Made by a program: the position numbers and the translations under genes. Source: Mucilaginibacter straminoryzae (GTDB lineage Bacteria; Bacteroidota; Bacteroidia; Sphingobacteriales; Sphingobacteriaceae). From it: 64,000 nt of DNA. The notes under the pieces are model-generated. The model was not told where the DNA came from. It worked only from the letters and a program-made list of their open reading frames with translations, and ran no database searches. Below, piece after piece: positions 36,601-45,192 of this stretch. Numbering within the stretch: the first letter of the stretch is position 1; the number at the start of each line of letters is the position of its first letter. The stretch covers positions 1-64,000 of the forward strand of contig NZ_JALJEJ010000002.1 of NCBI RefSeq assembly GCF_022953055.1, written 5' to 3'.

Positions 36601-37250
36601 ACGGTGTGTAGAACAATGTTCTGGAACGTCATATTCCGCTTTACTTTAAAAGTGTAGGTTTGATAGCCAATGTAAGACACCCCCAATTCGTCGCCCTCTT
36701 CAGCGTCCATGTAAAACAGGCCATTCTCGTTTGTCACATAGGTAATTTCCCCGCCATTGGGCAGCGGCTTTTGTTTTTTCACAAAAAACACGGTAGCCCG
36801 GTTAAGAGGGGCACCTGTGCTATCTGTAATCCTACCCTTTACTTGCACCGGTCCTTCGAAAAAGGATTTCACCTTATCGAGGATTGAAGGGGTTGACGGC
36901 TTTAAAATAATGCTGTGACCGACAATAGAATAGGTGACAGGCATATCTTTGAAACAGGCGTCCAAAGCCTTATTAATGCTTACGTTAGAAACGTTTACAC
37001 TGATTGGAGCAGTTTTAAGATTATTTTCGTCGTAAATAAAGTTAAACGGGGCCTGGCTTTCTATTTTCTGTAGCACCTTCTCTAACGCCGCCTTATTCTC
37101 GTGCAGTGTTATCTGGCTGTAGCTCTTGGCGCTTGCATTAATAAGACCGATTATAAGCAGTAATGTAGACAACTTCATAATCCTTAACAGAAGTTTTATG
37201 CGGGACGGGCATGGTTGCTTCGCCCCCGTAGAAAAAGCAGTAAAATTCAT
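33618..37250 (-). CDS. SusC/RagA TonB-linked transporter with STN signalling domain
   Basis: 1210 aa. After the signal region (MKLSTLLLIIGLINASAKSYS, from Met25) comes an STN domain (about 45-115, ALEKVLQKIESQAPFNFIYD), a carboxypeptidase-regulatory-like domain (about 130-215, VKGRITDSTGAPLNRATVFF), a plug with the typical ITVLKDAAAAAIWGAQAANG segment, and a 22-strand barrel ending in an aromatic residue (ANVNF). The STN domain marks it as a transducer that signals to the FecR/ECF pair upstream as well as importing. The start may be Met25 rather than Met1. A hairpin lies in the 203 bp between fecR and this gene. Confidence 0.94.
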   Translation of the reverse strand: MNFTAFSTGAKQPCPSRIKLLLRIMKLSTLLLIIGLINASAKSYSQITLHENKAALEKVLQKIESQAPFNFIYDENNLKTAPISVNVSNVSINKALDACFKDMPVTYSIVGHSIILKPSTPSILDKVKSFFEGPVQVKGRITDSTGAPLNRATVFFVKKQKPLPNGGEITYVTNENGLFYMDAEEGDELGVSYIGYQTYTFKVKRNMTFQNIVLHTVSARLKEVIVHTGYQNLSKERATGSFSKPDMKTFSTRSNTMDVIGRLDGQIPGLTVSQNVTVDRITHASTRSALIRGTSSTKLSTEPLYVVNGVIVTDFGSINVDDIEDITVLKDAAAAAIWGAQAANGVVVIVTKSGAKNQRLKVSYQGFVYYQGKPNLNYQRFLNSSQYIQAAKETFNPVKFPYGSLYYNQFIAPHEQILYDQNMGLLTAAQANAKLDSLSGINNKQQIKDLWMRNAFTTNHTLSASGGSNSYSFYTSLGYTDVQTNRLGDKNNTYRVDLNQNYTPNQRFAFSLNTSLVNTLTSSKNAMSIGADAIPYQLFKDANGNNINMPYLGGLSPQQRADYQQASGIDLQTYSPLDELNYGHSRSNTISVNMVANATVKLWKGLSYLGTYGYLVAPGTATGYDDHQEYALRRQLVSLTIPGTNGGPPTYLLPNTGGNYRSITSNQRNWTVRNQLVYTYSGRGGNDLISLQGGQEARESFSSSITTNLLGYDEDLQTYPLINYLTLSRGVPGTVTGYGYYSFQPFFPMEARTRFNSYFALGSYTFNRKYSVDASWRVDHSNLFGSDVSAQNKPVYSFGAKWNVTQEQFLKGVKWLNNLALRATYGITGNSPYVGAATTFDVLSDPTGNYLSYPLIAGKEYNISSTANRKLGWESTHTTNIGVDFGVFNSRLTGTIEYYHKNTTDLLGRVDLDPFTGQSSATSNIGNLTNNGINTGLNSVNIRTTNFTWSSGIVFAYNNNKLASYSAPQSYENNVYSRLSALYVIGKPMSPLYAYQYAGLDKVGDPQIKLANGTVTKDPQAPGVADLVYKGSIIPKINGGVSNTFRYKQFELTANMVYSLGAVMRRDVNQFYGGRLTVANSGLSGNVSSDFVNRWKQPGDEKITDIPAYVPDMFYNYSQRNTDFYTKADINVVSASYLKLRDASLAYNLNPSVTKWLKIESAVLRLQVSNILLWKANKYGIDPEYQSFQLGGRGTPLGQHAITIGANVNF

Positions 37251-37337
37251 TACATTTGTGATGTTTTGGGTTAATACTTAAACGCATTTCAAATTCAGTT
37301 TATCCGCTTATAGCGGAAGGGTTAATCCAAAATTTCG

Positions 37338-37373
37338 CCGTGGACGTGCGCCAACACTTCCGCGGTTTTTTTT
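37338..37373 (-). terminator. fecR-susC intergenic hairpin, locus 1 (possible attenuator)
   Basis: CCGTGG (37338-37343) pairs with CCGCGG (37360-37365), with an inner GTG/CAC stem, next to eight T on the plus strand (A8 on the coding strand). In the coding direction the order is A-tract, hairpin, then a weak T-stretch, between fecR and susC. The second SusCD locus has a hairpin of like layout at 57395-57421. It may terminate most transcripts so that susC is expressed at a different level. Confidence 0.5.
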
Positions 37374-37453
37374 GAACTTACCTTTCGGGGGCTAATTCAA
37401 TTTCGTATAGAATTCATCATAGTTTATGGGTTAGGGGTTAATCATATTATTAA

Positions 37454-38584
37454 TTAGTTGTTCTGTATAACTATTGCATTTCCTTCCATCCGCATCTTTA
37501 TCCCCAGTTTGGAAAGGATTTCCAACATCCGCGAAGCATTTTCTGCCCTTAGCACCTTACCGGTAATGGCTACATCAGGTATATTGCCTTCGTATTTCAC
37601 ATCGACATTGTACCATCTTGCAAACTGCTGCATTACCTCCTGAAGATTTGCGTGTTTGAAACGGAAATAGCCATTTTTCCAGGCCACGGCGGTCTCAATA
37701 TCCACCTGGTTCACCTCTATTTTATGATTTGCTGCTTTAAGCACAGCTTGCTCGCCCGGTTTAATCACCGCGGATTGCCCCGCTGTCGAAACTTTTACAC
37801 TCCCTTCCAGCAAGGTTGTCCGCACTGCCCGCTCATCTTTGTAGGCATTAATATTAAAATGAGTACCTAACACCTCAACTGTTTGATCACCTGCGACCAC
37901 CCTAAACGGCTTCGTTTTATTGTGGGCCACTTCGAAATAAGCCTGGCCGGAAATTTCGACACGACGCTCATTACCAATAAAGGTTACCGGATAGCGGATT
38001 GATGACGAGGCATCCAGGATAACTTTGGTGCCATCTGAAAGGGTTAACTGGTAAGTACCCCCGGCAGGGGTAAGCATGGTATTGTACACTGGCGCCTTTT
38101 GCAATGTACTTGCTTGCGCCTGGTAGCTCAATTGCCCTGAAGCTGTTTTATGGACAGCAACATTACCCTGCGTTGTAATTATACCGTTACCGGCATCTGT
38201 TAATGATAACCGCTCGCCATTATTTAAAACAAGAATAGCTTTGTTTCCACCCGGGGTAGTTGTCTGGGCAATTTTCGCGATAACCTCTTGTTGGTCGCCG
38301 TTAGAATGATTCGCAAAAAAGTATATACCTACAGCAGCAAATAACAGTACCGCCGCTGCCACACTCAGTTTACGCCATAAGGTTAAAGGATTCGATTTTC
38401 TGGTTTGAGCAGACAAGCGGGCCCAGATTTCATTCAAATCGGCTTCTCTTTCGTTATCTGGGATATCTGCCAGACCCTGCTGTTCAAATTGAAGATACCA
38501 GGCTTCTATCAGCCCTTTCTCTTCTTCTGAAGCAGTACCGTTATTATATTTACTGATTAGTTCTAAAACCTTTTGTCTTTGCAT
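37454..38584 (-). CDS. FecR-family anti-sigma factor
   Basis: 376 aa. The cytosolic N-terminal region (1-68) contains the sigma-binding part, with a single membrane helix near 69-88 (SVAAAVLLFAAVGIYFFA). The periplasmic FecR domain is about 115-215 (GTYQLTLSDGTKVILDASSS, VEISGQAYFEVAHNKTKPF) and a C-terminal DUF4974-like domain about 300-375 contacts the STN domain of SusC. It lies 103 bp downstream of the sigma factor gene and upstream of susC, so it should relay ligand binding outside to the ECF sigma inside. Confidence 0.94.
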   Translation of the reverse strand: MQRQKVLELISKYNNGTASEEEKGLIEAWYLQFEQQGLADIPDNEREADLNEIWARLSAQTRKSNPLTLWRKLSVAAAVLLFAAVGIYFFANHSNGDQQEVIAKIAQTTTPGGNKAILVLNNGERLSLTDAGNGIITTQGNVAVHKTASGQLSYQAQASTLQKAPVYNTMLTPAGGTYQLTLSDGTKVILDASSSIRYPVTFIGNERRVEISGQAYFEVAHNKTKPFRVVAGDQTVEVLGTHFNINAYKDERAVRTTLLEGSVKVSTAGQSAVIKPGEQAVLKAANHKIEVNQVDIETAVAWKNGYFRFKHANLQEVMQQFARWYNVDVKYEGNIPDVAITGKVLRAENASRMLEILSKLGIKMRMEGNAIVIQNN

Positions 38585-38687
38585 AATATCAAAGCAGGAT
38601 AATCATCCGCTAATTATAGTAAAGACAAGATAGTTAGAGGCAAGGGGTATATAAATTTTGAAAAAATCACACTTTATTTAAAATAAC

Positions 38688-39266
38688 CTAAAAATTCGTT
38701 AGCAGAATAATATAAATTACTATACCAAGGCGCATTCTAAGGATTTTTAAAGCATTTTTTATCTGTTTTTTCACCGTTTCTTCTGAAATCGACAACTCTT
38801 CGGCAATTTCTTTATGAGAAAGGTGGCTCTTACGGCTCAACTCAAATACCTCGCGCATTTTTGGAGGTAATGCGGCGATTTCCTTTTCAATAATTTCCAT
38901 TAATTGCCGCTCGCGTATCAAATGATCGGTCGAAGCAACATAATTATTGGCATAAACCAGCAATGAATCTACGTATCTAGACTCCACCTTTTCATGCTCA
39001 ATTATATTCAATATACGGTTTCTGGTAGCTGTATATAAATAAGCAGAAAGCGTAGTGGTTAGAAATATATCTTGCCTTTTTGTCCACAAGGCAGCAAACA
39101 GCTCCTGGATCACGTCATTGGCTGCTTCCCTGTCTCCCAACTTTTTATAAGCATGCGTATGCAACAGCCATTTGTAGCGATTGTAAATTTCAGCGTACGC
39201 TTCCTCGCTTCCTTCGCGAAGTAAAGAAACCAATTCTTGGTCAGATGCTGTATTGAGGGCGGGCAA
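38688..39266 (-). CDS. ECF-type RNA polymerase sigma factor
   Basis: 192 aa. Sigma region 2 spans about 20-90 (FAALWTKRQDIFLTTTLSAYLYTATRNRIL) and region 4 about 125-180 (LPPKMREVFELSRKSHLSHKEIAEELSISEETVK). The last 15 residues (GIVIYIILLTNF) are strongly hydrophobic, an unusual tail shared with the second ECF factor at 55441. It belongs to the Bacteroidota sigma factors coupled to FecR and SusC and likely drives the operon downstream. A 14-bp direct repeat lies just upstream. Confidence 0.94.
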   Translation of the reverse strand: MPALNTASDQELVSLLREGSEEAYAEIYNRYKWLLHTHAYKKLGDREAANDVIQELFAALWTKRQDIFLTTTLSAYLYTATRNRILNIIEHEKVESRYVDSLLVYANNYVASTDHLIRERQLMEIIEKEIAALPPKMREVFELSRKSHLSHKEIAEELSISEETVKKQIKNALKILRMRLGIVIYIILLTNF

Positions 39267-39300
39267 CGTTAAATTAATTTACACTAAGTTAACGGAAAAA

Positions 39301-39330
39301 GTATTGACTTACAATAGTACTCGCTTACAA
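39301..39330. promoter_or_regulatory. 14-bp direct repeat upstream of the ECF sigma gene
   Basis: GTATTGACTTACAA (39301-39314) and GTACTCGCTTACAA (39317-39330) match at 11 of 14 positions with a 16-bp offset, 35-64 bp upstream of the sigma gene start. It may be an autoregulatory ECF site or an unrelated operator; no function can be assigned. A further small hairpin (TAGCAGC/GCTGCTA) lies near 39373-39390. Confidence 0.35.
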
Positions 39331-39447
39331 GTTAGATTTTTTAGATTTTACTATCTCCAAACGGTCAAGGGTAGCAGCAGTAGCTGCTATTCACTATAAC
39401 CTTATTAACCGATAGCTTTTTTTGTCTAAAGGACAAGGGATAAATTT

Positions 39448-40596
39448 TTACTTTGAAGACTTATCAAATATCTCCGCGAGCTTATTTGTTAAGTCTTCAC
39501 TTCTCAAATCTTTAGCTATCATTTTCCCGTTAGGATCTACTAACACGTTTGATGGTATACTGCGTATGCCGTATTCCAAGGCTGCATTATTATCCCATCC
39601 TTTAAGATCTGAAACCTGCGTCCACGGTAAATTGTCATCATGAATAGCGTTTATCCAAGCGGCTTTCTTGCCCGGAAAATCAAACGATACCCCCAGAACT
39701 GTAAATCCCTTCGCATTATATTTATTATAGGCATTCAGAACATTAGGGTTCTCAGCCTGACAAGGACCGCACCAGCTTGCCCAAAAATCAACCAATACAT
39801 ATTTTCCTCTAAAATCCGAAAGTTTTACCCCTTTACCATCTGGTGTGTATTGGGTAAAATCCGAGGCATCATCGCCAATTTTATTTTTAGACAATGATGC
39901 CAAAAGCATTCTTATCTGATCCCCTGTTTCGCTGTTTTTAAGTTTTGGCGAAAGTTTATTAAAAGCAGATGCCGTATTAGCATTAAGCATTGGTATGCCT
40001 GCAGTTTGTTTCAGTGCAATTAAACTTAAATATGAATTAGGGTAAATTTTAGCAAGCTCTAAACCAGTAGCAACTAAATCGGTCCGGAGCTGTTTTTCTC
40101 TCGCAATTATTTTTGATACAGTTTCTCCGTCATTTCGCTGAGTATCACTTAAGTTTTTAAATTCGTTATCTAAAGCCTTTAATTTATTTTGAATGGGTTT
40201 AAGTAGGTCATTCCATTTTGAACGGACTTTATTAATATTTGAGTTAATAATGCTGCTTTTAAGCGAATCATTACCGGTTATACTTAAAATCCCAGCCTCT
40301 AAATAAAAATCGATAACGTCAAATCGTTCTCCGCTAACACCTTTATCTCTTAACGGGTTTTTATTACGTGAAAGATAAACAAGCTGAGGATTTCTAATTG
40401 TGCCAGTGATGCTAAATATTCCGTTCTTTACATCAGAAGAATCGCAGGCGTACTGTCCGTTATCGATTTCTTTAAGCAGGTAAATTTTGTCTGAATTTTT
40501 AAGGCCCTTAACATTTCCGTTAATGGTAAATTTTTGTTGAGCCATTAAAGAGACCGGTAAAAGGCAGCAGGCTAACAGGACAGTTCTTTTTGTCAT
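39448..40596 (-). CDS. TlpA-like thioredoxin with DUF4369-like N-terminus
   Basis: 382 aa, signal peptide MTKRTVLLACCLLPVSLMA. N-terminal DUF4369-like beta domain (FTINGNVKGLKNSDKIYLL), charged helical linker, and thioredoxin domain with FWASWCGPC (Cys276, Cys279) and SIPSNVLVD. Domain order and active-site neighbourhood match the thioredoxin at 24810 closely (both continue AENPNVL), so they are paralogues. It stands alone upstream of the ECF operon; 181 bp separate it from the sigma gene, so it has its own transcription unit ending there. Confidence 0.92.
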   Translation of the reverse strand: MTKRTVLLACCLLPVSLMAQQKFTINGNVKGLKNSDKIYLLKEIDNGQYACDSSDVKNGIFSITGTIRNPQLVYLSRNKNPLRDKGVSGERFDVIDFYLEAGILSITGNDSLKSSIINSNINKVRSKWNDLLKPIQNKLKALDNEFKNLSDTQRNDGETVSKIIAREKQLRTDLVATGLELAKIYPNSYLSLIALKQTAGIPMLNANTASAFNKLSPKLKNSETGDQIRMLLASLSKNKIGDDASDFTQYTPDGKGVKLSDFRGKYVLVDFWASWCGPCQAENPNVLNAYNKYNAKGFTVLGVSFDFPGKKAAWINAIHDDNLPWTQVSDLKGWDNNAALEYGIRSIPSNVLVDPNGKMIAKDLRSEDLTNKLAEIFDKSSK

Positions 40597-40740
40597 TCAG
40601 TATTTATTGTGATAAGCTAAATATAACGATGTTATTTAGTAAAAAAGCTCCCTAAATATTGGGTATGCGCCTAAGCGGCCTTTTTATTCTTACAGCCCGA
40701 AGATCAGGCTTATGTTAATGATAAGTGTAATTTTAATAGC

Positions 40741-41709
40741 TTATCTACTTAGCTCTGTTTCATACAAAACCGCTCCGTTATAACTAATAGCTTTTACATT
40801 GATGCGGTTATCATTCATAGAGAAATACATAAAGCCATTCTCGGATGCCTGGAATTTACTGTACGGGATCCCAGATGATACCTGAGTGAGTTCTGACCCT
40901 GCACCCGAGATAAACATGTGGGTATGGCCTTCGGGCTTTAAATGCTGAAGGGAATGATCGTGCCCGGAAAGGTAAATATCCACCTTATGCTTTTCGAATG
41001 TCTCCGTCAGTCTTTTTCTAATGGTGAGGGTATCATAATTGCTGATGCGCGGGCCAACGGTGTAAGTTGGATGATGCCCCACTACAATCTTCCACTTTAT
41101 GTCCGATCCTGCATTGCTCAATGTTTCATTAATCCACGCGATCTGCTTTTCACTGTACTCGTTTTTTGCATCGAACAGCATAGGGTCTGTGTCAATCATT
41201 ACAAACAGCGCTTTTCCCTGGTTCAGCTTAAATTCCTTCTTGTAGTAACGCGCGGGCATGTTCCAGCGCCTGCTCACCTTGGAATATCTGACCTGTGCGT
41301 CGGGGTCGCCGTGCCAGTCATGATTACCCAGTATCACATGCCAGTCGCAATGTAATGAGTGCGCCGTATAAATATCCTCGAACGTGGATCGAAACTGCGG
41401 GTCCTGCTCGCTGATGACTCCGTTAGGATAAAAATTATCCCCAACGGAAATTACAAAGTTGTTGGGGTGTGTTTTAGCCCATTCCCCCATTTGGCGCCCG
41501 GTTTCAATCTGCTTATACTCCCCACTTCGCCCCCAATCACCAATAGCCAAAAAATGCAGCGAAAAATCATCGGCGAGTGCAGCCCTCGGCGATACATCAT
41601 CACTACTCAAATTGGTAACTTTATCTTCGGCTAGACTGGTTAACGGTGCTATTAAAGATGCGCTAAGAGCGGTAACCGCAGTGCTTTTAACAAAATCGCG
41701 ACGTTTCAT
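40741..41709 (-). CDS. Tat-exported metallophosphoesterase (purple acid phosphatase-like)
   Basis: 322 aa. The N-terminus MKRRDFVKSTAVTALSASL is a twin-arginine signal (RRDFVK). Metal-binding motifs in order: GDWG (Asp58), GDNFYPNG (Asp91), GNHDWHG (Asn129, His130), GHHPTYTVG and GHDH. This spacing matches tartrate-resistant or purple acid phosphatase-like enzymes with a binuclear metal centre. It likely hydrolyses phosphate monoesters in the periplasm. Single gene; no pho-type regulatory site seen. Confidence 0.92.
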   Translation of the reverse strand: MKRRDFVKSTAVTALSASLIAPLTSLAEDKVTNLSSDDVSPRAALADDFSLHFLAIGDWGRSGEYKQIETGRQMGEWAKTHPNNFVISVGDNFYPNGVISEQDPQFRSTFEDIYTAHSLHCDWHVILGNHDWHGDPDAQVRYSKVSRRWNMPARYYKKEFKLNQGKALFVMIDTDPMLFDAKNEYSEKQIAWINETLSNAGSDIKWKIVVGHHPTYTVGPRISNYDTLTIRKRLTETFEKHKVDIYLSGHDHSLQHLKPEGHTHMFISGAGSELTQVSSGIPYSKFQASENGFMYFSMNDNRINVKAISYNGAVLYETELSR

Positions 41710-41821
41710 GAATGTTCAGGATGAAATTGAAAGCCCAAAACTAACAAAACAATATTAGCTGCGCGTTACCATTTTTATACATTTGAAAAGCAGCAAAGTG
41801 CAAATGGTCAGTCCGACTAAT

Positions 41822-43156
41822 TTAAAAGCTTGTGGTAACCACGAGCTTTAAAGAATCATTCCGAAGCCTGGTACGTAGCCAGGTTTGCAATTTAACTTGA
41901 TCCGCTTTTCTAATACGGGTCTTAAAAGAGGTAACCGCTACCGGAACCGTGTCTTTCAGAATGGAATCACCTCCGCTATATATCACTGCATGATTAATGC
42001 TAAGCGATTGAAGCGTAGGGTATAACACGCGCATCTCCTTAAACACGTTCGGGTTGGGATTGACAGCTTTGGACTTAGTTTGAATAACAGTATCTGTATG
42101 CTTCCGGCTGCTGAAAACATCTTCCAGGATGCTGGCTTTGATCTGCGACAGATCTAACTGCTGTTTTGCATCCAGCCCTTGCCGGATGTGCAACTTTACA
42201 TCCGACAATTTATAGTCAGCCAGATTCTTGCGGATACTATCCTGCTTGCTTTTATCTAAATGTTCGCCTAATAAGAGTACTTCTATCGATTTCTCCTTCC
42301 GGCTGTACTTAAAAGATTTGGATACTACCTGCGTTTTCAGATGCTGAAATTGTTCTTCAATAAATTTATTGGCATTAGCTTCGAAGATACTTTTATCAAC
42401 AATACGGTAAGCCATTACAATGCTGGGGATAATGGTAATAATCACAATCGCAATCATATACCGGGTTACCTTTCGCTCTATTCCGGGTTCTTCAAACTGT
42501 TTGTGGTGCAGTTTAAGGTATCGTGTCATCAGGTAAGTAGCAATGGCAATAAAAACACTATTGATAAAATAAAGATAAAGTGCACCAATGAAATAGTACC
42601 AGTGACCTGTTGCAATGCCAAAACCTGCTGTACAAAGCGGAGGCATCAAAGCGGTGGCAATAGCCACACCCGGCACTACGTTAGTTTTCTCTTTTCTCGA
42701 AGCTGCAACCATACCTGCAAGCCCGCCAAAAAAAGCAATAAATACGTCCCATATAGATGGCGATGTTCGGGCTAGTAATTCTGATTGAGCTTCGTGTAAA
42801 GGAGAGATAGAGAAATAGATGGTCGAGGTAATTACACTAATGATCGTTGCGATTAATAAGTTTCTTCCACCTTTTTTTACCAGATCCAAATCGTTAATAC
42901 CGATGCCCAGACCAATACCCATCACAGGACCCATAATCGGCGAAATCAGCATCGCGCCTATGATCACGGCTGTCGAGTTAACATTCAGCCCGATAGAAGC
43001 AATGAATATCGCAAAAATAAGGGCCCATAGGTTAACGCCCTTAAAGTCTACATTTTTCCGGATTGACTCAACAATCACTGGTTCTTCAGCCCGGTCTTCG
43101 TGAAGATTAAAACGATGATCCAGAAAGCCCAGAATTCTTGTAAATGGGTTTATCAT
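41822..43156 (-). CDS. DUF389 membrane protein
   Basis: 444 aa. Residues 35-250 carry about six membrane segments with the DUF389 hallmark AVIIGAMLISPIMGPVMGIGLG and a second VAIATALMPPLCTAGFGIATG motif. The C-terminal 190 residues are soluble, charged and resemble an OsmY/BON-like or sensor domain without clear motifs. The family has been suggested to act in transport but its role is not established. A 71-aa membrane protein gene lies 28 bp upstream on the same strand and is likely co-transcribed. Confidence 0.9.
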   Translation of the reverse strand: MINPFTRILGFLDHRFNLHEDRAEEPVIVESIRKNVDFKGVNLWALIFAIFIASIGLNVNSTAVIIGAMLISPIMGPVMGIGLGIGINDLDLVKKGGRNLLIATIISVITSTIYFSISPLHEAQSELLARTSPSIWDVFIAFFGGLAGMVAASRKEKTNVVPGVAIATALMPPLCTAGFGIATGHWYYFIGALYLYFINSVFIAIATYLMTRYLKLHHKQFEEPGIERKVTRYMIAIVIITIIPSIVMAYRIVDKSIFEANANKFIEEQFQHLKTQVVSKSFKYSRKEKSIEVLLLGEHLDKSKQDSIRKNLADYKLSDVKLHIRQGLDAKQQLDLSQIKASILEDVFSSRKHTDTVIQTKSKAVNPNPNVFKEMRVLYPTLQSLSINHAVIYSGGDSILKDTVPVAVTSFKTRIRKADQVKLQTWLRTRLRNDSLKLVVTTSF

Positions 43157-43184
43157 ATCAGCAGTTGAATTAGTAAATGCTTTC

Positions 43185-43400
43185 TTAAGCAGCCTTTTTA
43201 CCGGTTAAAAGCAGCACAATACCACCAATGACTAATATGCCGCCCGCATACGGTGGCCAGTTTATTGTTTTCTCCTTTTCTGCAGATACCTGTAGTGGAC
43301 CTGCGTCAATCACTTTTTCCTTTTTGGTATAGGTAAATCCTGTCCAGATTAACATCGCAATACCAACGATCAGCAAAATAATTCCAAGGGTTCTGTTCAT
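43185..43400 (-). CDS. Small two-helix membrane protein
   Basis: 71 aa with two hydrophobic helices (LGIILLIVGIAMLIWTGFTY and GGILVIGGIVLLLTG) joined by a charged 26-residue periplasmic or cytosolic loop. It resembles the small DUF3185-like membrane proteins of Bacteroidota and other phyla. It lies 28 bp before the DUF389 gene and probably works with it; function unknown. Confidence 0.78.
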   Translation of the reverse strand: MNRTLGIILLIVGIAMLIWTGFTYTKKEKVIDAGPLQVSAEKEKTINWPPYAGGILVIGGIVLLLTGKKAA

Positions 43401-43650
43401 AATATGAAGGTAATAATGATGGGGTCTTTTAGGTCAGGGAGCACCTGATCGTTATTCATAGCCAACAGCTTTCCCTTTTTTTTGTTTACGTCTTGAACCG
43501 TCTATGGATAGTTTTTCAAGTACACCTAATGAGGATAAGTATGAAGAATTAGTTCGTTAAAAATACTAGAAGACCTGCCCCAAATAGACTAAAAAAGTAG
43601 AATTTATTAAACGAAACAAACAAATTGTGATGCTAAATTAAAGTTGACCA

Positions 43651-45063
43651 TTAATCAAGGTCTTGTAGCCTCACTTCGCTGGCGCGCTTAAAGTTATTGT
43701 TGATAATAGCTTGGTTTCCGTCTAAAAGGATACTCTTAGGCAAGGAGGAGATGTTGTATTGCTTCTTCAGATACTCAGTTTGTACATCATCTGCAAACAG
43801 ATTAACCATTTGTAACTGATGTTTTGCTGAAAGCTTTCTCCAAGCGTCCAATGAACTATCAATACAAACATTAATCACCAATAAATTTTTGCTGTATTTA
43901 TACATCGAATAGATTTTGTTTTCAAAAGAAAACTCTTGTATACAAGGGGCGCACCAGCTAGCCCAAAAGTTAATTATGATCAGATGGTTCTTAAACTGAG
44001 ACAGTTCAACTGTGTTACCCCTGCCATCCATCAGCCGGAAACCGGGAGCTTTCTTACCCATCAAAGGCAAAGAAAACCTGGCCTGACTTACCGAATCCAA
44101 AATTTTCCTATTTTGGGGATTCGCGAAAGTCACCCCTCGGAGTAAATCTTCATAATTACTTTTGGAACGCGCATAGGCATCGTATAGCAGACGCATTTTG
44201 ACAACATCCCCGATCTCATTTTTCTCGAACTCGTTTTCAGCCACTGCAAGCATGGTGGCAGGAAGTAAAGAATCAGGTTTATTTTTATTAATAGCGGCGT
44301 CTCTCAGCCTGAAAACGGCATACCATAGGTATTCACTGCTTAGTTGCACCGATGGCCCTATAAGCGGTGTTTCCTTGTCGAATCGGTAATAACCGCTGTC
44401 TAATTTCATTTTTCGCCCGGATTTAAACGACAGATCAAACGGAACATGATGTTTTAAGAAGGCGTTGTTATACATCAATCTCCAAAACTCATATTCCTTA
44501 AACAATCCGGGTAAAGGGCGATCATAGTTTTTTAGAAAGTCAAGGTTAAGTTTGTTGATGGAATCAGCCAAGGCTGGAAAATCATTGAAATCCTTAATTT
44601 GGCCCCCGGCCTGATAATAGACATTGTTGCTTCGGGCCACTTTAAAATAGTCCTGATAATAGTTGTTTTCGTCCGAGAGGTCGCCTTCAAATTTTAATTT
44701 AATAGGATTTTTATTCTCTATGATACACCTTACATTTTTACCCGGCGCGGTGTAAATTGAAAAGAGCACAGACGTAAATTGAACAAAATCAGCATAGTTC
44801 ATTTTGATCTTTATCGTACTTGATTTGCCGGGAGCGATTTTTTCTTCTATTAAACCTTCAGATATGGGTAGATAAAATGATATACGCCCTTTTAAGTTAA
44901 TCGTGTCTTTCGTTTGATTTATTACCGTTATCGTCGCATTTTTTCCGGTGAGGCTTATTCCCTGTTCCAATCTTTGGTTTTTATCACCAATTTTATCGAG
45001 ACTTTGCCCCTTTAAATGATTCAGGCATAAACAGGCAAGTAGAATAAAGAATAATAAACGCAT
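43651..45063 (-). CDS. TlpA-like thioredoxin with long N-terminal domain
   Basis: The ATG at 45061-45063 gives a good signal peptide (MRLLFFILLACLCLNHLKGQ); a TTG two codons earlier is unlikely. 470 aa. The first 330 residues are a beta-sandwich plus helical region without recognised family. The thioredoxin domain at the C-terminus has FWASWCAPC (Cys371, Cys374), an uncommon CAPC active site in place of the CGPC of the other copies, and SSLPKSILLD. It is a periplasmic thiol oxidoreductase. It ends alone on the minus strand; upstream lies a LytTR/LytS pair after 129 bp. Confidence 0.88.
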   Translation of the reverse strand: MRLLFFILLACLCLNHLKGQSLDKIGDKNQRLEQGISLTGKNATITVINQTKDTINLKGRISFYLPISEGLIEEKIAPGKSSTIKIKMNYADFVQFTSVLFSIYTAPGKNVRCIIENKNPIKLKFEGDLSDENNYYQDYFKVARSNNVYYQAGGQIKDFNDFPALADSINKLNLDFLKNYDRPLPGLFKEYEFWRLMYNNAFLKHHVPFDLSFKSGRKMKLDSGYYRFDKETPLIGPSVQLSSEYLWYAVFRLRDAAINKNKPDSLLPATMLAVAENEFEKNEIGDVVKMRLLYDAYARSKSNYEDLLRGVTFANPQNRKILDSVSQARFSLPLMGKKAPGFRLMDGRGNTVELSQFKNHLIIINFWASWCAPCIQEFSFENKIYSMYKYSKNLLVINVCIDSSLDAWRKLSAKHQLQMVNLFADDVQTEYLKKQYNISSLPKSILLDGNQAIINNNFKRASEVRLQDLD

Positions 45064-45192
45064 TACCAAAACTAATTATTTAGTTTTAAAGTCCAAATAG
45101 CCTCCCTGAAAAGGTCAATGCATCATAAAGATCAAACATTAGAATTCGGCTTGGTTTGATTTGCAAAAAACGCTTTTACCCATTAATAGCAT

